46,210 nucleotides of DNA from an uncultured bacterium. Its GTDB lineage: Bacteria > Cyanobacteriota > Vampirovibrionia > Gastranaerophilales > Gastranaerophilaceae. The number at the start of each line of letters is the position of its first letter. Position 1 is the first letter of the stretch. Below the pieces are notes generated by a model. The model saw only the letters and a list, made by a program, of their open reading frames with translations, made no database searches and had not been told where the DNA came from. Below, piece after piece: positions 25,254-33,614 of the stretch. The stretch lies in NCBI GenBank assembly GCA_902791985.1, contig CADAYD010000013.1, positions 1 through 46,210 of the forward strand, given 5' to 3'. Made by a program: the position numbers and the translations under genes.

Positions 25254-26138
25254 TTATTTTTTGCGCTTTTCAGGATAAATATCCCATTTTATTTCATCGT
25301 TTTTTCTAAACCATGTCAGCTGGCGTTTTGCATAATTACGAGTATTTTTCTTGAGAAGTTCAATACTTTCGTCAAGTGACAATTCTCCATCTATAAACTT
25401 TAAAATTTCTCTATAACCAATTGTATTTACAAGATTGTAGATTCTTCCGTATTTATTTAAGAGTTTTTTTGTTTCTTCGATTAAACCGTTATTAAGCATT
25501 TCATCAACTCGATTATTTATCCTGCTATAGAGCACATCCCTTTCAAAATTCTTGCCTATCCATTCAACATCATATTCGCTCTCTTGAACTCCTCTAAGCT
25601 GATTTAGTTTTTTCCCTGAATGTGAAGTTAATTCTATTGCCCTAATAATTTTCTTCTTATCATTCGGTTCGATATTTACTGCACCTGCAGGATCATTATT
25701 CTTTAAAATATTATAAAGCTCATGGGCTGGTAGTTTATCTAAATTCTCCCGAAGTTGATAATCAGCTTCTATCCCAGGAAGTACAAAGCCTTTTAATAAT
25801 ATATCAATATATAAACCGGTTCCTCCGACAATTATTGGAAGTTTTTCTTTTAAGGTTATTTGCTTAATTATTTTAGAAGCTTCTTCTTTATATAAACCGG
25901 CAGAATAGTCAAAGGTTGGCTCAACAATGTCAATCATATGGTGCGGAACTCCATCCATTTCATCAATGGTTGGTTTAGCTGTCCCGATGTTAAAGTCTTT
26001 GTATACTAATCTTGAATCTGCTGAAATTATTTCTCCATTCAGCTTCTTTGCCAATTCGATTGAATATTTAGTCTTGCCGCTTGCTGTGGCCCCGACAATT
26101 GCAATTACTTTAATTTTTTGTGACATAGTTTCTTTCAT
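25254..26138 (-). CDS. miaA: tRNA dimethylallyltransferase (MiaA)
   Basis: Adds a dimethylallyl group to N6 of A37 in tRNAs reading UNN codons, using DMAPP (supplied by the MEP pathway; ispH is in this window). Walker A VGATASGKTKYSIELAKKL, then ISADSRLVYKDFNIGTAKPT (catalytic Asp), GVPHHMIDIVEP, IIVGGTGLYIDILLKG, and C-terminal TRNYAKRQLTWFRKN. It has 294 residues. Its first 29 bases overlap the end of the upstream membrane-protein gene, implying coupling. An internal ATG at 26126 is an equally good start. It converges with the YhcH-family gene. Confidence 0.95.
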   Translation of the reverse strand: MKETMSQKIKVIAIVGATASGKTKYSIELAKKLNGEIISADSRLVYKDFNIGTAKPTIDEMDGVPHHMIDIVEPTFDYSAGLYKEEASKIIKQITLKEKLPIIVGGTGLYIDILLKGFVLPGIEADYQLRENLDKLPAHELYNILKNNDPAGAVNIEPNDKKKIIRAIELTSHSGKKLNQLRGVQESEYDVEWIGKNFERDVLYSRINNRVDEMLNNGLIEETKKLLNKYGRIYNLVNTIGYREILKFIDGELSLDESIELLKKNTRNYAKRQLTWFRKNDEIKWDIYPEKRKK

Positions 26139-26847
26139 AATCTCTGAATATAATCAAAATGAAATATAATAGGTAATAGTAAGTAAGAATTATGAGTAAA
26201 AAGTATGTGAAAGGATTATCTTCAGCCATAAAGATAATTATTCGGAGTAAAATTCCAATTAACACCATAAATATGTATAGCGGGAATGTATTTTTGAATG
26301 ATAAAATAGTCATTTTAACCGAATTTATCATAGCCTTGAAAGCGTTTGTATAATTATATACAATTTCAGGTATCCAATAGATAAAAAAGTACCAAAAAAT
26401 AAGAACAATAGCGATGCTTATAATTGAAACTTGAGATATATCGAGTTTATATGGTAACTTGAAAAGAGATAACAACAGTCCGTATTTAAGCAATTTAAAG
26501 CAGAAGCATACAGCAACCATGATTAAAAATGATACAAAGAACTTCCCTACACCTTTGAATAAGCACAAAAATAATTTTGTTAGAGCTGTGCTCCTGTCTG
26601 TATCATACAAAAAAGTTTTTTTTGAAAATTGCAGTGTTTTTTTTGTCATATAAAACCAGCCTGCAAAACAACCGCTAATCCAAATCCACAATGTTAAATA
26701 AAATGCAATGTTGTTTGCCGGTAGTGATAAAATATTTTGAAAAGTCTGGATAAACCATTGTATTGATATAAAAAAAATAACCATTGGAGTTGCTAAAATT
26801 ATACAATCATTAGTAATTTTAAAATTTTCCCGAAGAAATTTCAGCAC
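26110..26847 (-). CDS. Integral membrane protein of unknown function
   Basis: It has 245 residues and about six hydrophobic helices (near residues 20-40, 48-66, 92-118, 140-165, 195-210 and 220-238). Charged loops carry Lys/Arg on the presumed cytosolic side. I recognise no transporter or enzyme motif; the pattern is that of small, poorly characterised membrane-protein families. The start is GTG, with an AGGAG inside the end of the preceding gene, four bases after that gene's stop. It overlaps miaA, so the three minus-strand genes from 28003 to 25254 are likely one operon. Confidence 0.8.
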   Translation of the reverse strand: MLKFLRENFKITNDCIILATPMVIFFISIQWFIQTFQNILSLPANNIAFYLTLWIWISGCFAGWFYMTKKTLQFSKKTFLYDTDRSTALTKLFLCLFKGVGKFFVSFLIMVAVCFCFKLLKYGLLLSLFKLPYKLDISQVSIISIAIVLIFWYFFIYWIPEIVYNYTNAFKAMINSVKMTILSFKNTFPLYIFMVLIGILLRIIIFMAEDNPFTYFLLIILTYYYLLYFILIIFRDYERNYVTKN

Positions 26848-26851
26848 CTTA

Positions 26852-28003
26852 TTAAACTCCTACTGTTTGCTTAGAATTTGTCAATTCTTGTTTTTGTTTC
26901 ATCTTTCTGCGCCGCATTAAGTCAACAAAAGCCTCAATTCTTGTTATATAACCCGCCCTACCTGTTTGTTCATCCATAATTAAAGCAAGTATAGGAATAT
27001 CACAATTTTCTCTCATTGCAGGAAAAATGTTCTGTGACATAATTTCAGGCATACAAGTAAACGGACTAAGGTGAATTATTCCGTCGGCACCTTTTTCCTG
27101 AGCATAAACTACATCTGAAACGCACTCTAAAGAATCCCCGCCAATATCTCGAACCAAATATGGTTTTGCGAGTCTAAAAGCACGTTGTAAGTGAGTTTCA
27201 CCCTTTCTGAAAATTTTTGGAATGATCGCATCTTTTAGAAAGCTTGTCAAAGTTAAACTTCGCCTTACTTGAACACCCATCCTGCCTAATTCACGTTCAA
27301 TATTTTGATTTGAAAATTCATCATTAACAATATAAATTTCTCCGGTTATATCAACATAAAGGACATCTTTTTTAGGGTCAATAGCAACTTTTTTCATTTC
27401 CTCATCAACAAGTTTCTTTGCTTTTTTCAAGCCTAAAAATGTATCATTTTCATCAATTATGCGGAGGGCTGCTTTATAATGTTTTTCAGCATCTCCAAAG
27501 TTTAATTCTCTTGCCCTGTAATATGATAATTTTGTTTCAAGTGAATCAAGCATGAATGTCTTAATTATTGCTATAAGAATTGCTCTTGTAAAAAGTAAAA
27601 TATTATTTGTACCGCTGACTTTATGCAAGAAATCATACATACCTTTGATACCGTCATAGAGTTGCATTTCAATATATTTTGCATCGTAGCCAAGATCTTT
27701 TAAGGCATTTGCTATGCATTTCCCATATTCTCCAAGTCTGCAGCACCCAGGAGATGTTATCATCGCTACATAATCTGCTCCACCATTAATTGCTTCAATA
27801 AAATTACCCAAAATTAATTTATAAGGTATACAAATTGCTTCCGGAGAATGTTTTGTTCCAAGTGAAAGAGTTTTTTTGCTTGTATATGGTTCTATATATG
27901 GCTCGCAGCCAATAATTCTAAGTGCTGCTGACCAAGCATAACAAACCGTACCCATATGAGGAAATGAAACTTTTTTCTTAACTTTATTTATATTATTATT
28001 CAT
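26852..28003 (-). CDS. 2-hydroxyacyl-CoA dehydratase/DUF2229-like iron-sulfur protein
   Basis: Resembles the HgdB/BadF-associated family (COG3581/DUF2229) of radical acyl-CoA dehydratase-like proteins. It opens with SFPHMGTVCYAW; early cysteines are at 21, 33, 58, 87 and 88 (the last two in MITSPGCCRLGEYGK). Late in the protein are GADGIIHLSPFTCMPEIM and IPILALIMDEQTGRAGYITRIEAFVD, which are typical of the family's C-terminal half. It has 383 residues. Related systems pair this protein with a second subunit and an ATP-dependent activator (HgdC/BadF type); neither is in the window. Substrate unknown. The ribosome binding site is AAGGA. Confidence 0.82.
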   Translation of the reverse strand: MNNNINKVKKKVSFPHMGTVCYAWSAALRIIGCEPYIEPYTSKKTLSLGTKHSPEAICIPYKLILGNFIEAINGGADYVAMITSPGCCRLGEYGKCIANALKDLGYDAKYIEMQLYDGIKGMYDFLHKVSGTNNILLFTRAILIAIIKTFMLDSLETKLSYYRARELNFGDAEKHYKAALRIIDENDTFLGLKKAKKLVDEEMKKVAIDPKKDVLYVDITGEIYIVNDEFSNQNIERELGRMGVQVRRSLTLTSFLKDAIIPKIFRKGETHLQRAFRLAKPYLVRDIGGDSLECVSDVVYAQEKGADGIIHLSPFTCMPEIMSQNIFPAMRENCDIPILALIMDEQTGRAGYITRIEAFVDLMRRRKMKQKQELTNSKQTVGV

Positions 28004-28053
28004 TATTATTCCTTAAAACACATATTCCGAAACGACCTTTAATACCGCTAAAA

Positions 28054-28686
28054 TTATATAATTCCTTGTTTAGCAAGGTCTTTTTTAATTTTATCAAGGC
28101 CGGATTGAATAATTCTTGATATTCTGGATTGAGAAATATCAAATTCATCGGCAATTTCTCTAAGCTTTTTATCTTTAAAAAATTTACATTCTATAAATTC
28201 TTTTTCTCGGGCAGGTAATTTTTGCATTGCTTCAAGTATACCTTTTTTTAATTCCGTAAAAACAATGCTTTCTTCAGGATTCCTGTCATTTGATTTTATT
28301 TGTGTTGGAACTTCCGCATCTTGCAGTTCATCAATAGAAAGTATGTTTTTATAAACTTCTGCACGCAGTTCAACCGGATCAGGTTCAATTATTCCATCAT
28401 TTTCGTTAATTTCAGCCTCATCCTGTTTTTTGTTTTTTAGAGTATACCACTTATATCGTCTTCTTACTTCATTACGGATTGCCCATTTTATTGCAGTTGA
28501 TAAATAAGTATTGTTATACTTCTCAGGAGGATTATTTTTAAATAATATATAAAGAGCATGAGTCCCAATATTTACAAGCTCAGGCAATTCAATTAAATGC
28601 GAAGTAGAAAATTTTTGATATTCAACTTTTGCAATTATTTCAATTAAATCTTTATATTCTCTGAGTCTTCTGTCTTCAATTGCCAT
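28054..28686 (-). CDS. Alternative sigma-70 family factor
   Basis: It has 210 residues. Region 2: LPELVNIGTHALYILFKN, then YLSTAIKWAIRNEVRRRY, the -10-recognition helix. Region 4: LPAREKEFIECKFFKDKKLREIADEFDISQSRISRIIQSGLDKI, a classic helix-turn-helix. Region 1 is missing and region 3 reduced to an acidic linker with Glu/Asp/Pro (about residues 90-150). This fits a group 3 factor (general stress, flagellar or sporulation-like type), but which regulon it serves cannot be read. It stands 51 bases upstream of the dehydratase-like gene on the same strand and may be its operon leader. Confidence 0.85.
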   Translation of the reverse strand: MAIEDRRLREYKDLIEIIAKVEYQKFSTSHLIELPELVNIGTHALYILFKNNPPEKYNNTYLSTAIKWAIRNEVRRRYKWYTLKNKKQDEAEINENDGIIEPDPVELRAEVYKNILSIDELQDAEVPTQIKSNDRNPEESIVFTELKKGILEAMQKLPAREKEFIECKFFKDKKLREIADEFDISQSRISRIIQSGLDKIKKDLAKQGII

Positions 28687-28912
28687 TTTAAAAAATAACC
28701 CGTAATATTACTCTATCATCATACCAAAAAAATATTATAATGCCAGTTAATGTAATTTTACTTAACATTAAGTCTCTTGGTAATAAAATTATATTTGTAT
28801 TTTGAATATAAACTATTGTAACAAATTTTATGTGTATGCGCAAAAACTTAAAAAATGATGTTTTATTATATATGTGTAGGAAAATTTTTAATGAAAGTGT
28901 ATTAGGTGCAAC

Positions 28913-29062
28913 ATGTACAGCAAAGAATTTATGAAATTTTTGTTTGGCTATCAAAAAGAAAATTTTAATCCCAATGAACCAAAATCCTATAAAATAAGAT
29001 TCAAAAATAAAGGAGGAGGAAAACCTGCTGAAGTTTTATTAGTTGCGCAAGACAACAAATAA
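28913..29062 (+). CDS. Small basic protein, 49 residues
   Basis: A short frame reading MYSKEFMKFLFGYQKEN, then a Pro/Lys stretch, then a strand-like end with GGGKPAEVLLVAQDNK. Support: an AGGTG ribosome binding site six bases before the ATG, codon use like its neighbours, and a terminator hairpin shortly after the stop. I recognise no family. The longer minus-strand frame across the same bases (28688-28954) has no ribosome binding site and unusual composition and is rejected. Confidence 0.6.
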   Translation: MYSKEFMKFLFGYQKENFNPNEPKSYKIRFKNKGGGKPAEVLLVAQDNK

Positions 29063-29085
29063 TTATCATAAAATTTAAGTACTTT

Positions 29086-29119
29086 AAAGTAATAATCATA
29101 AATTGATTGTTACTTTTTT
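29086..29119 (+). terminator. Terminator after the 49-residue protein gene
   Basis: AAAGTAA and TTACTTT arms (with an inner ATCA/TGAT pair) run into TTTTTT at 29114-29119. It is AU-rich, so moderate strength. Confidence 0.55.
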
Positions 29120-29178
29120 AATAGTTAAATAGCAAAAAATATTTTTATATGTTTTACTAGCTGTATATGGAGGTAAAT

Positions 29179-29487
29179 ATGCATATTTATTCTGTGAATA
29201 ATACAGCTTTCGGGGCAAAAATTAAACTTGATAAGAATATAGCAAATGATTTATTATATTCAGGTACGATTTCAAGTATTGGTTCCTCTGCAATTGGAAG
29301 TGGTATTGCATCGTCTGCACCTGTATTAGATCCTGTTCATCACATCCATTCTGCCGCAAAAGTTGTTGATGGAGCCTTTGCATTAACCGGACTTGGATTT
29401 GGTGGCGTTGCATCTTCTTGTTTTAAGCTTAGTCTTGAATTTTTAAAAAGTGCTCTTTCAAAAATGAAGGCTAAAATCCCTTCGTAA
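29179..29487 (+). CDS. Small hypothetical protein with FGAK N-terminal signature
   Basis: It has 102 residues: MHIYSVNNTAFGAKIKLDKN at the N-terminus, then a Ser/Gly/Ala/Ile-rich segment (about residues 28-50: SGTISSIGSSAIGSGIASS), a His-rich turn (PVHHIHSAA), a hydrophobic Gly/Ala stretch (GAFALTGLGFGGVASS) and a Lys-rich amphipathic end. The composition of the middle resembles membrane-active or pore-forming small proteins. The start is ATG 29179 because GGAGG (29169-29173) is placed correctly for it; an upstream ATG at 29167 overlaps that GGAGG. I recognise no family. Confidence 0.75.
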   Translation: MHIYSVNNTAFGAKIKLDKNIANDLLYSGTISSIGSSAIGSGIASSAPVLDPVHHIHSAAKVVDGAFALTGLGFGGVASSCFKLSLEFLKSALSKMKAKIPS

Positions 29488-29549
29488 ATAATAATTACAA
29501 AACTTTAATATATGTTTAAAACAATTATTATTTATTGTAGTATTTTATT

Positions 29550-30971
29550 ATGGATATTTTGCAAGTAAAAGAAGTATGGGATAATGTAAAAGAGCAGCTT
29601 GAGCAAACAATGCCTGAGCATGTTTATTGTACATGGATAACTCCGCTTGAGGCTGTTGATTTTGAAAATAATACTCTTGTTCTTTTATCACCACAGCAAA
29701 TGTCTGTTAATATTCTGAAAAATTCTTGGACAGATACAATAAAAACTGCGATATCCACTGTTACAGGCGAAAAATCAACATTTTCCTTAAATTATGATGC
29801 GGAATTAGGGAAAAAGTATATTCAATCAAAGAAAAAACAAAGTGCCAAAATATTATCCGGACAAACTCAGGAAGATATTAAAGAGGATGAGGCAAAAAAA
29901 TCACTTGCACAAATGCAATCTGAGGCAAACTTAAATTTGAATTTAAAGTTCGAAAATTTTGTTGTCGGTGATAATTCAAAATTCGCATATAACGCTGCTC
30001 TCGCAGTTGCAAAAAATCCTGCTCAAAAATATAATCCATTATTTATATATGGGGCATCAGGGCTAGGGAAAACCCATCTACTTCAGGCAATAGGACATTA
30101 TATACTTTTTAACACAAAATTAAAAGTTCGATATGTAAGGATGGAAGAGTATTTTAAAGAATGGATAAAATGTTTTCAGCTAAATGATTCAAACGGGTCA
30201 AAGCGACACAGTTGTAATGAACAACAAATGCGAAAATTTAGACAAAAATTCCAAAACATTGATGTGCTTTTAATGGATGATATTCAATTCATTGAGTCTC
30301 GCGCTAAAACCATGGAGGATTTTTTCTCAACATTTGAGGCACTGTATACCAAAAATAAACATATCGTAATTGCGTCTGATAGGTTACCAAAAGATATTCC
30401 GAGTCTTGATAACAGACTTAGAACTCGTTTTGAAATGGGACTTGTTGTTAATATTGTATCTCCTGATTATGAAACAAGATTTGCAATTGTAAAAGCATAT
30501 GCAAAAGAGCTTCAAGTTAATGCCGATGATGAAGTCTTTGAGTATATTGCGCAAAACTTTACTGATAATGTCAGAGAGTTAAAAGGCGCATTTAATAAAG
30601 TTAGTGCTTATGCTGAATTTTTCGGCGGTGATATAAATATTGAAATGACGCAAAAAGCACTCAAATTGGAGATGAAAAAACGAGAAATTACCCCAGATAT
30701 TCTTGCACAAAAAGTTGCTCAATACTTTAGTGTCACTGTAGGTGATTTAAAAGGAAATGCAAGAAATCAAAAAGTTGCCAAAGCAAGACAAATAGCATTA
30801 TATTTGTGTAGGGAAATATTAAAAATGAGCTATGAGAGTATTGGAGATTTCTTTAATAAGAAACATACTACTGTAATTTATTCTTGCAGAGATGTTATAA
30901 CAGAAAAAATTAAGACTGATACTCAATTAAAGCAAATGATTGATGATATTACTCTGACATTAAAGGACTAA
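29550..30971 (+). CDS. dnaA: Chromosomal replication initiator DnaA
   Basis: AAA+ initiator that binds DnaA boxes and melts oriC. Domain I spans about residues 1-80 (VWDNVKEQLEQTMPEHVYCTWITPL). The AAA+ core has Walker A YGASGLGKTHLLQAIGHYI, Walker B VLLMDDIQFIESRAKTMEDFF, sensor I IVIASDRLPKDIPSLDNRLRTRFEMGL, and domain IV has KARQIALYLCREILKMSYESIGDFFNKKHTTVIYSC for DNA binding. An insertion with NDSNGSKRHSCNEQQ lies just before the Walker B strand. It has 473 residues. There is no Shine-Dalgarno; a TAGTAT about six bases upstream could be a leaderless promoter. Downstream is ruvA rather than dnaN. Confidence 0.97.
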   Translation: MDILQVKEVWDNVKEQLEQTMPEHVYCTWITPLEAVDFENNTLVLLSPQQMSVNILKNSWTDTIKTAISTVTGEKSTFSLNYDAELGKKYIQSKKKQSAKILSGQTQEDIKEDEAKKSLAQMQSEANLNLNLKFENFVVGDNSKFAYNAALAVAKNPAQKYNPLFIYGASGLGKTHLLQAIGHYILFNTKLKVRYVRMEEYFKEWIKCFQLNDSNGSKRHSCNEQQMRKFRQKFQNIDVLLMDDIQFIESRAKTMEDFFSTFEALYTKNKHIVIASDRLPKDIPSLDNRLRTRFEMGLVVNIVSPDYETRFAIVKAYAKELQVNADDEVFEYIAQNFTDNVRELKGAFNKVSAYAEFFGGDINIEMTQKALKLEMKKREITPDILAQKVAQYFSVTVGDLKGNARNQKVAKARQIALYLCREILKMSYESIGDFFNKKHTTVIYSCRDVITEKIKTDTQLKQMIDDITLTLKD

Positions 30972-30976
30972 ATATT

Positions 30977-31597
30977 ATGTATGATTATATAAAAGGTTTG
31001 TATATTTCAAAAAATGCTTCATCAAGAGGCTTTTGCGCAACATTTGAGGCAAACGGGATAGGTTATTTAGCTGAAATAATGGAAAGGGATTATGCTCTAT
31101 TAAATAATGAAAATTCTGAAACAAAAATTTATGTATCTTTGATTCATAAAGAGGACAAAATGTCATTGTGCGGCTTTTTGAAACGTGAAGACCGTGATAT
31201 GTTTAATATATTGACTTCAGTTTCCGGTGTAGGATTGAAAATGGCTCTTGCATTATTAAACTCATTTCCTGTAACAGATTTAGTTAGTTTTGTTTTAGAT
31301 GAGGATTACAAATCTCTTACTGCTGCAAAAGGAGTAGGGCAAAAACTTGCGCAAAAAATAATACTGGAGTTAAAAGGTAAGCTTAATTCTTGTAAAGAAT
31401 TCAATGTCGATTTCAAACCTGTTGTTAATCATAATTTTTGCGGGGCGAATATTGAAGATGCACAAATGGTTCTTGCTTCTTTGGGATATGAATCTAAAGA
31501 GATAAATTTTGCACTTGAACAAGCATTAAAAAGTTTAGATTCCACTGCCGGTGCAGAGTTAATCTTGAAAAAAGCACTTCAAACATTATCAATTTAA
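30977..31597 (+). CDS. ruvA: Holliday junction branch-migration protein RuvA
   Basis: Tetramer that binds Holliday junctions and loads the RuvB helicase. The N-terminal OB fold is followed by the two helix-hairpin-helix motifs, FNILTSVSGVGLKMALALLNSF and the AAKGVGQKLAQKIILELKGKL segment that grip DNA. The C-terminal three-helix RuvB-contacting domain starts near residue 155 (IEDAQMVLASLGY). It has 206 residues. It begins five bases after dnaA ends, with no ribosome binding site of its own, so it is probably coupled to dnaA. The ruvB gene is not in the window. It converges with the prepilin peptidase gene, overlapping four bases. Confidence 0.95.
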   Translation: MYDYIKGLYISKNASSRGFCATFEANGIGYLAEIMERDYALLNNENSETKIYVSLIHKEDKMSLCGFLKREDRDMFNILTSVSGVGLKMALALLNSFPVTDLVSFVLDEDYKSLTAAKGVGQKLAQKIILELKGKLNSCKEFNVDFKPVVNHNFCGANIEDAQMVLASLGYESKEINFALEQALKSLDSTAGAELILKKALQTLSI

Positions 31598-32658
31598 CCC
31601 AATGCTAAAAACACAGGAAGTGCCAATAAGAGTATAAGTCCCGAAGTACAAAGCCAAGGCCCGAACGGAATTTGTGTACCGCCATTGTTTTCTTTTCTTT
31701 TTATACTCAAAATCATTTCAACACATAGAGTAATTCCAAGTAAAACCAGAATTGATGTTGAAATTACAAACATTAATGTATTATAGAACCAATATGCGTT
31801 AATCCCGTATAAATGAATTGTTGTATATATGATAAACGCTGCTAATGTGCATAACAAGAACCAATTTTTAGATTTAATAATATTTTTAATATAAAATGGC
31901 AATGAAAAAATAACCGCAACAATAATACTTAAAAGAAGCAGTACAAGCAGTATTATTGCGATATAGGTAAAATTCTTAGCCCCGAATAGAGGTGCAATTA
32001 CAGCAGTTATGCCTGCATATATATATGAATCCCCATCTCCAAATGTTTCTGCTTTGATTAAATAGCCTGAAATACGTCTTAATATTTCCATAAGAACAAA
32101 TGCTATGATTGTTGCTGCAATTGTGTATAAAACAGGAATAAAAAATAAGTCCCATTTTAAAAATCCAAATTTGTAATCAGAATAAAAATTAATGCTGCCA
32201 ATTATAATACTATAGAGAAGTCCAAGTCCAATTAATAAAAATGTATGCTTATCACTCACTTGCATTTCTATAATATCTGTACCGGAAATTGCGATAAACA
32301 AGGACACAGAGATAATTGACGTTAAATACATTAAAATAAATATGGACATTGTTTCGGGGGCATTTATTATATTACTTAGATATAAATATCCTAAAATAGT
32401 GAATATTGTAGCGGTAAAAAGTTCTACAAGCGGATATTGGATACTTATTTTTTCATGGCAAAATGCACATTTACCTCTCAGAAATATATATGAAAATAGC
32501 GGGATATTATGATACCATTTTAGTGATGTTTGGCATTTAGGACACTTTGAGCCGGGAAAAACAATAGATTCTCCGCTGACAGTCCTTAGTATAACAACAT
32601 TTAAAAAGCTACCTATAATAAGACCTATTATAAATATGAATCCTAAAATCCCTATCAT
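31594..32658 (-). CDS. Prepilin peptidase (A24 family, PilD/TadV-like bifunctional)
   Basis: Membrane aspartyl protease that cuts prepilin leaders and N-methylates the first mature residue. The N-terminal methyltransferase/zinc region has CPKC and CAFC pairs (about residues 39-67) after the FLNVVI segment. The catalytic Asp is in SGTDIIEMQVSD, and the second in the FGDGD motif at residue ~204, which matches the family GxGD. Eight or more membrane helices, 354 residues; the C-terminal ~90 residues are longer than in PilD. The large prepilin at 22739 is the obvious substrate. It overlaps the upstream sigma-factor gene by four bases, so they share an operon. Confidence 0.92.
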   Translation of the reverse strand: MIGILGFIFIIGLIIGSFLNVVILRTVSGESIVFPGSKCPKCQTSLKWYHNIPLFSYIFLRGKCAFCHEKISIQYPLVELFTATIFTILGYLYLSNIINAPETMSIFILMYLTSIISVSLFIAISGTDIIEMQVSDKHTFLLIGLGLLYSIIIGSINFYSDYKFGFLKWDLFFIPVLYTIAATIIAFVLMEILRRISGYLIKAETFGDGDSYIYAGITAVIAPLFGAKNFTYIAIILLVLLLLSIIVAVIFSLPFYIKNIIKSKNWFLLCTLAAFIIYTTIHLYGINAYWFYNTLMFVISTSILVLLGITLCVEMILSIKRKENNGGTQIPFGPWLCTSGLILLLALPVFLALG

Positions 32659-33434
32659 TTCCCCTCCATATAATTCATATCATTTGTTATAATTTCATAC
32701 ATTTTGTTTAATGCACGTTTAATTAGTCGTGCAACTTGCGTTTGCGAAACATTTAATTCTTTTGCTATATTCTTTTTAGTTTCGCCTTCAATATAGTACT
32801 TTAATATTGCAATTTTCTCATTATCAGGTAATTTATTCATTGCAAATTCCAGAACTTTTTTGTTTTCATAATCATTTTCATAATTTTTTTCGTTATCGGT
32901 CAGAATTCTGTCAGCCAGTGTTTCAATACCGTCGGCTGAATAAACCTTTTGGTCTAAAGAAACAATATTCTTCAGTAATTCGGCATTTAATATATCTTGA
33001 ACTTTATTAACAGGAATATTCAACGCTTTTGAAATTTCTTTTGCATCAGGTATATTATCAGAATTAAGATTATCTATATAATTCTTCACTACATTAATAT
33101 TTTCTGAGGTTTCACGAGGGGGTTTAACAAGATTAGCCTTATCTCTTAAATATTGCAGTATTTTTCCTCTTATAAATTTCGATGCGTATGTTTTAAAGCT
33201 CCCTTTTTCTTTAACCTCATAAGTTTTTATTGCATTTAAAACTCCTATTGCACCAACCTGAACAAGATCATCACGAGATACTGAGATTGGAATGGGATAA
33301 ACAGTAGAAACAATTTTATTAACAAGCTTTAAAGATTCTTCAACAAGATTCAAATAAAATATGTGTTTCTTTTTTGAGTCATTTTCGTGTTGAAACAGGT
33401 ATATTTTTTCTTCAAGCGTTTCTATATCTGTCAT
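32655..33434 (-). CDS. Alternative sigma-70 family factor (group 3, SigF/SigB/FliA-type)
   Basis: It has 259 residues from the selected ATG. Region 2: DDLVQVGAIGVLNAIKTYE and GSFKTYASKFIRGKILQYLRDK; region 3: PPRETSENINVVKNYIDNL and AKEISKALNIPVNKVQDIL; region 4: LPDNEKIAILKYYIEGETKKNIAKELNVSQTQVARLIKRAL. The spacing and lack of region 1.1 fit a sporulation/general-stress/flagellar sigma. Because its last bases overlap the prepilin-peptidase gene, and flagellar genes lie nearby, control of surface-structure genes is a plausible guess. The start is ATG 33434, with AGAGGG ten bases upstream; an open extension to 33494 lacks support. Confidence 0.88.
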   Translation of the reverse strand: MTDIETLEEKIYLFQHENDSKKKHIFYLNLVEESLKLVNKIVSTVYPIPISVSRDDLVQVGAIGVLNAIKTYEVKEKGSFKTYASKFIRGKILQYLRDKANLVKPPRETSENINVVKNYIDNLNSDNIPDAKEISKALNIPVNKVQDILNAELLKNIVSLDQKVYSADGIETLADRILTDNEKNYENDYENKKVLEFAMNKLPDNEKIAILKYYIEGETKKNIAKELNVSQTQVARLIKRALNKMYEIITNDMNYMEGK

Positions 33435-33545
33435 TATATCTATCCCTCTAAATAACCCTTTATCTTTCATAAATAACGTATCATGCGATAACATTACCTG
33501 TCAATTAATATTTTCCTTCAAAAATTATAATATTTCAAATAAAAA

Positions 33546-33564
33546 AGCAAGTTAAAAACTTGCT
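33546..33564 (-). terminator. Terminator of the AMIN-like gene
   Basis: AGCAAGTT/AACTTGCT perfect 8-bp stem with a three-base loop; on the minus strand it is followed by a run of T. It lies between the stop at 33615 and the next minus-strand gene. Confidence 0.8.
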
Positions 33565-33614
33565 CATAGATATTATAAATGTTTTAGGGATATATTAAAT
33601 ATTTGAGATAAAAT

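Noticed and set aside
28688-28954. 88-residue minus-strand frame
   Set aside because: No ribosome binding site, odd composition, and it overlaps the better-supported 49-residue gene on the other strand.
29063-29549. oriC beside dnaA
   Set aside because: No cluster of DnaA boxes or AT-rich repeats beyond background was found by eye.
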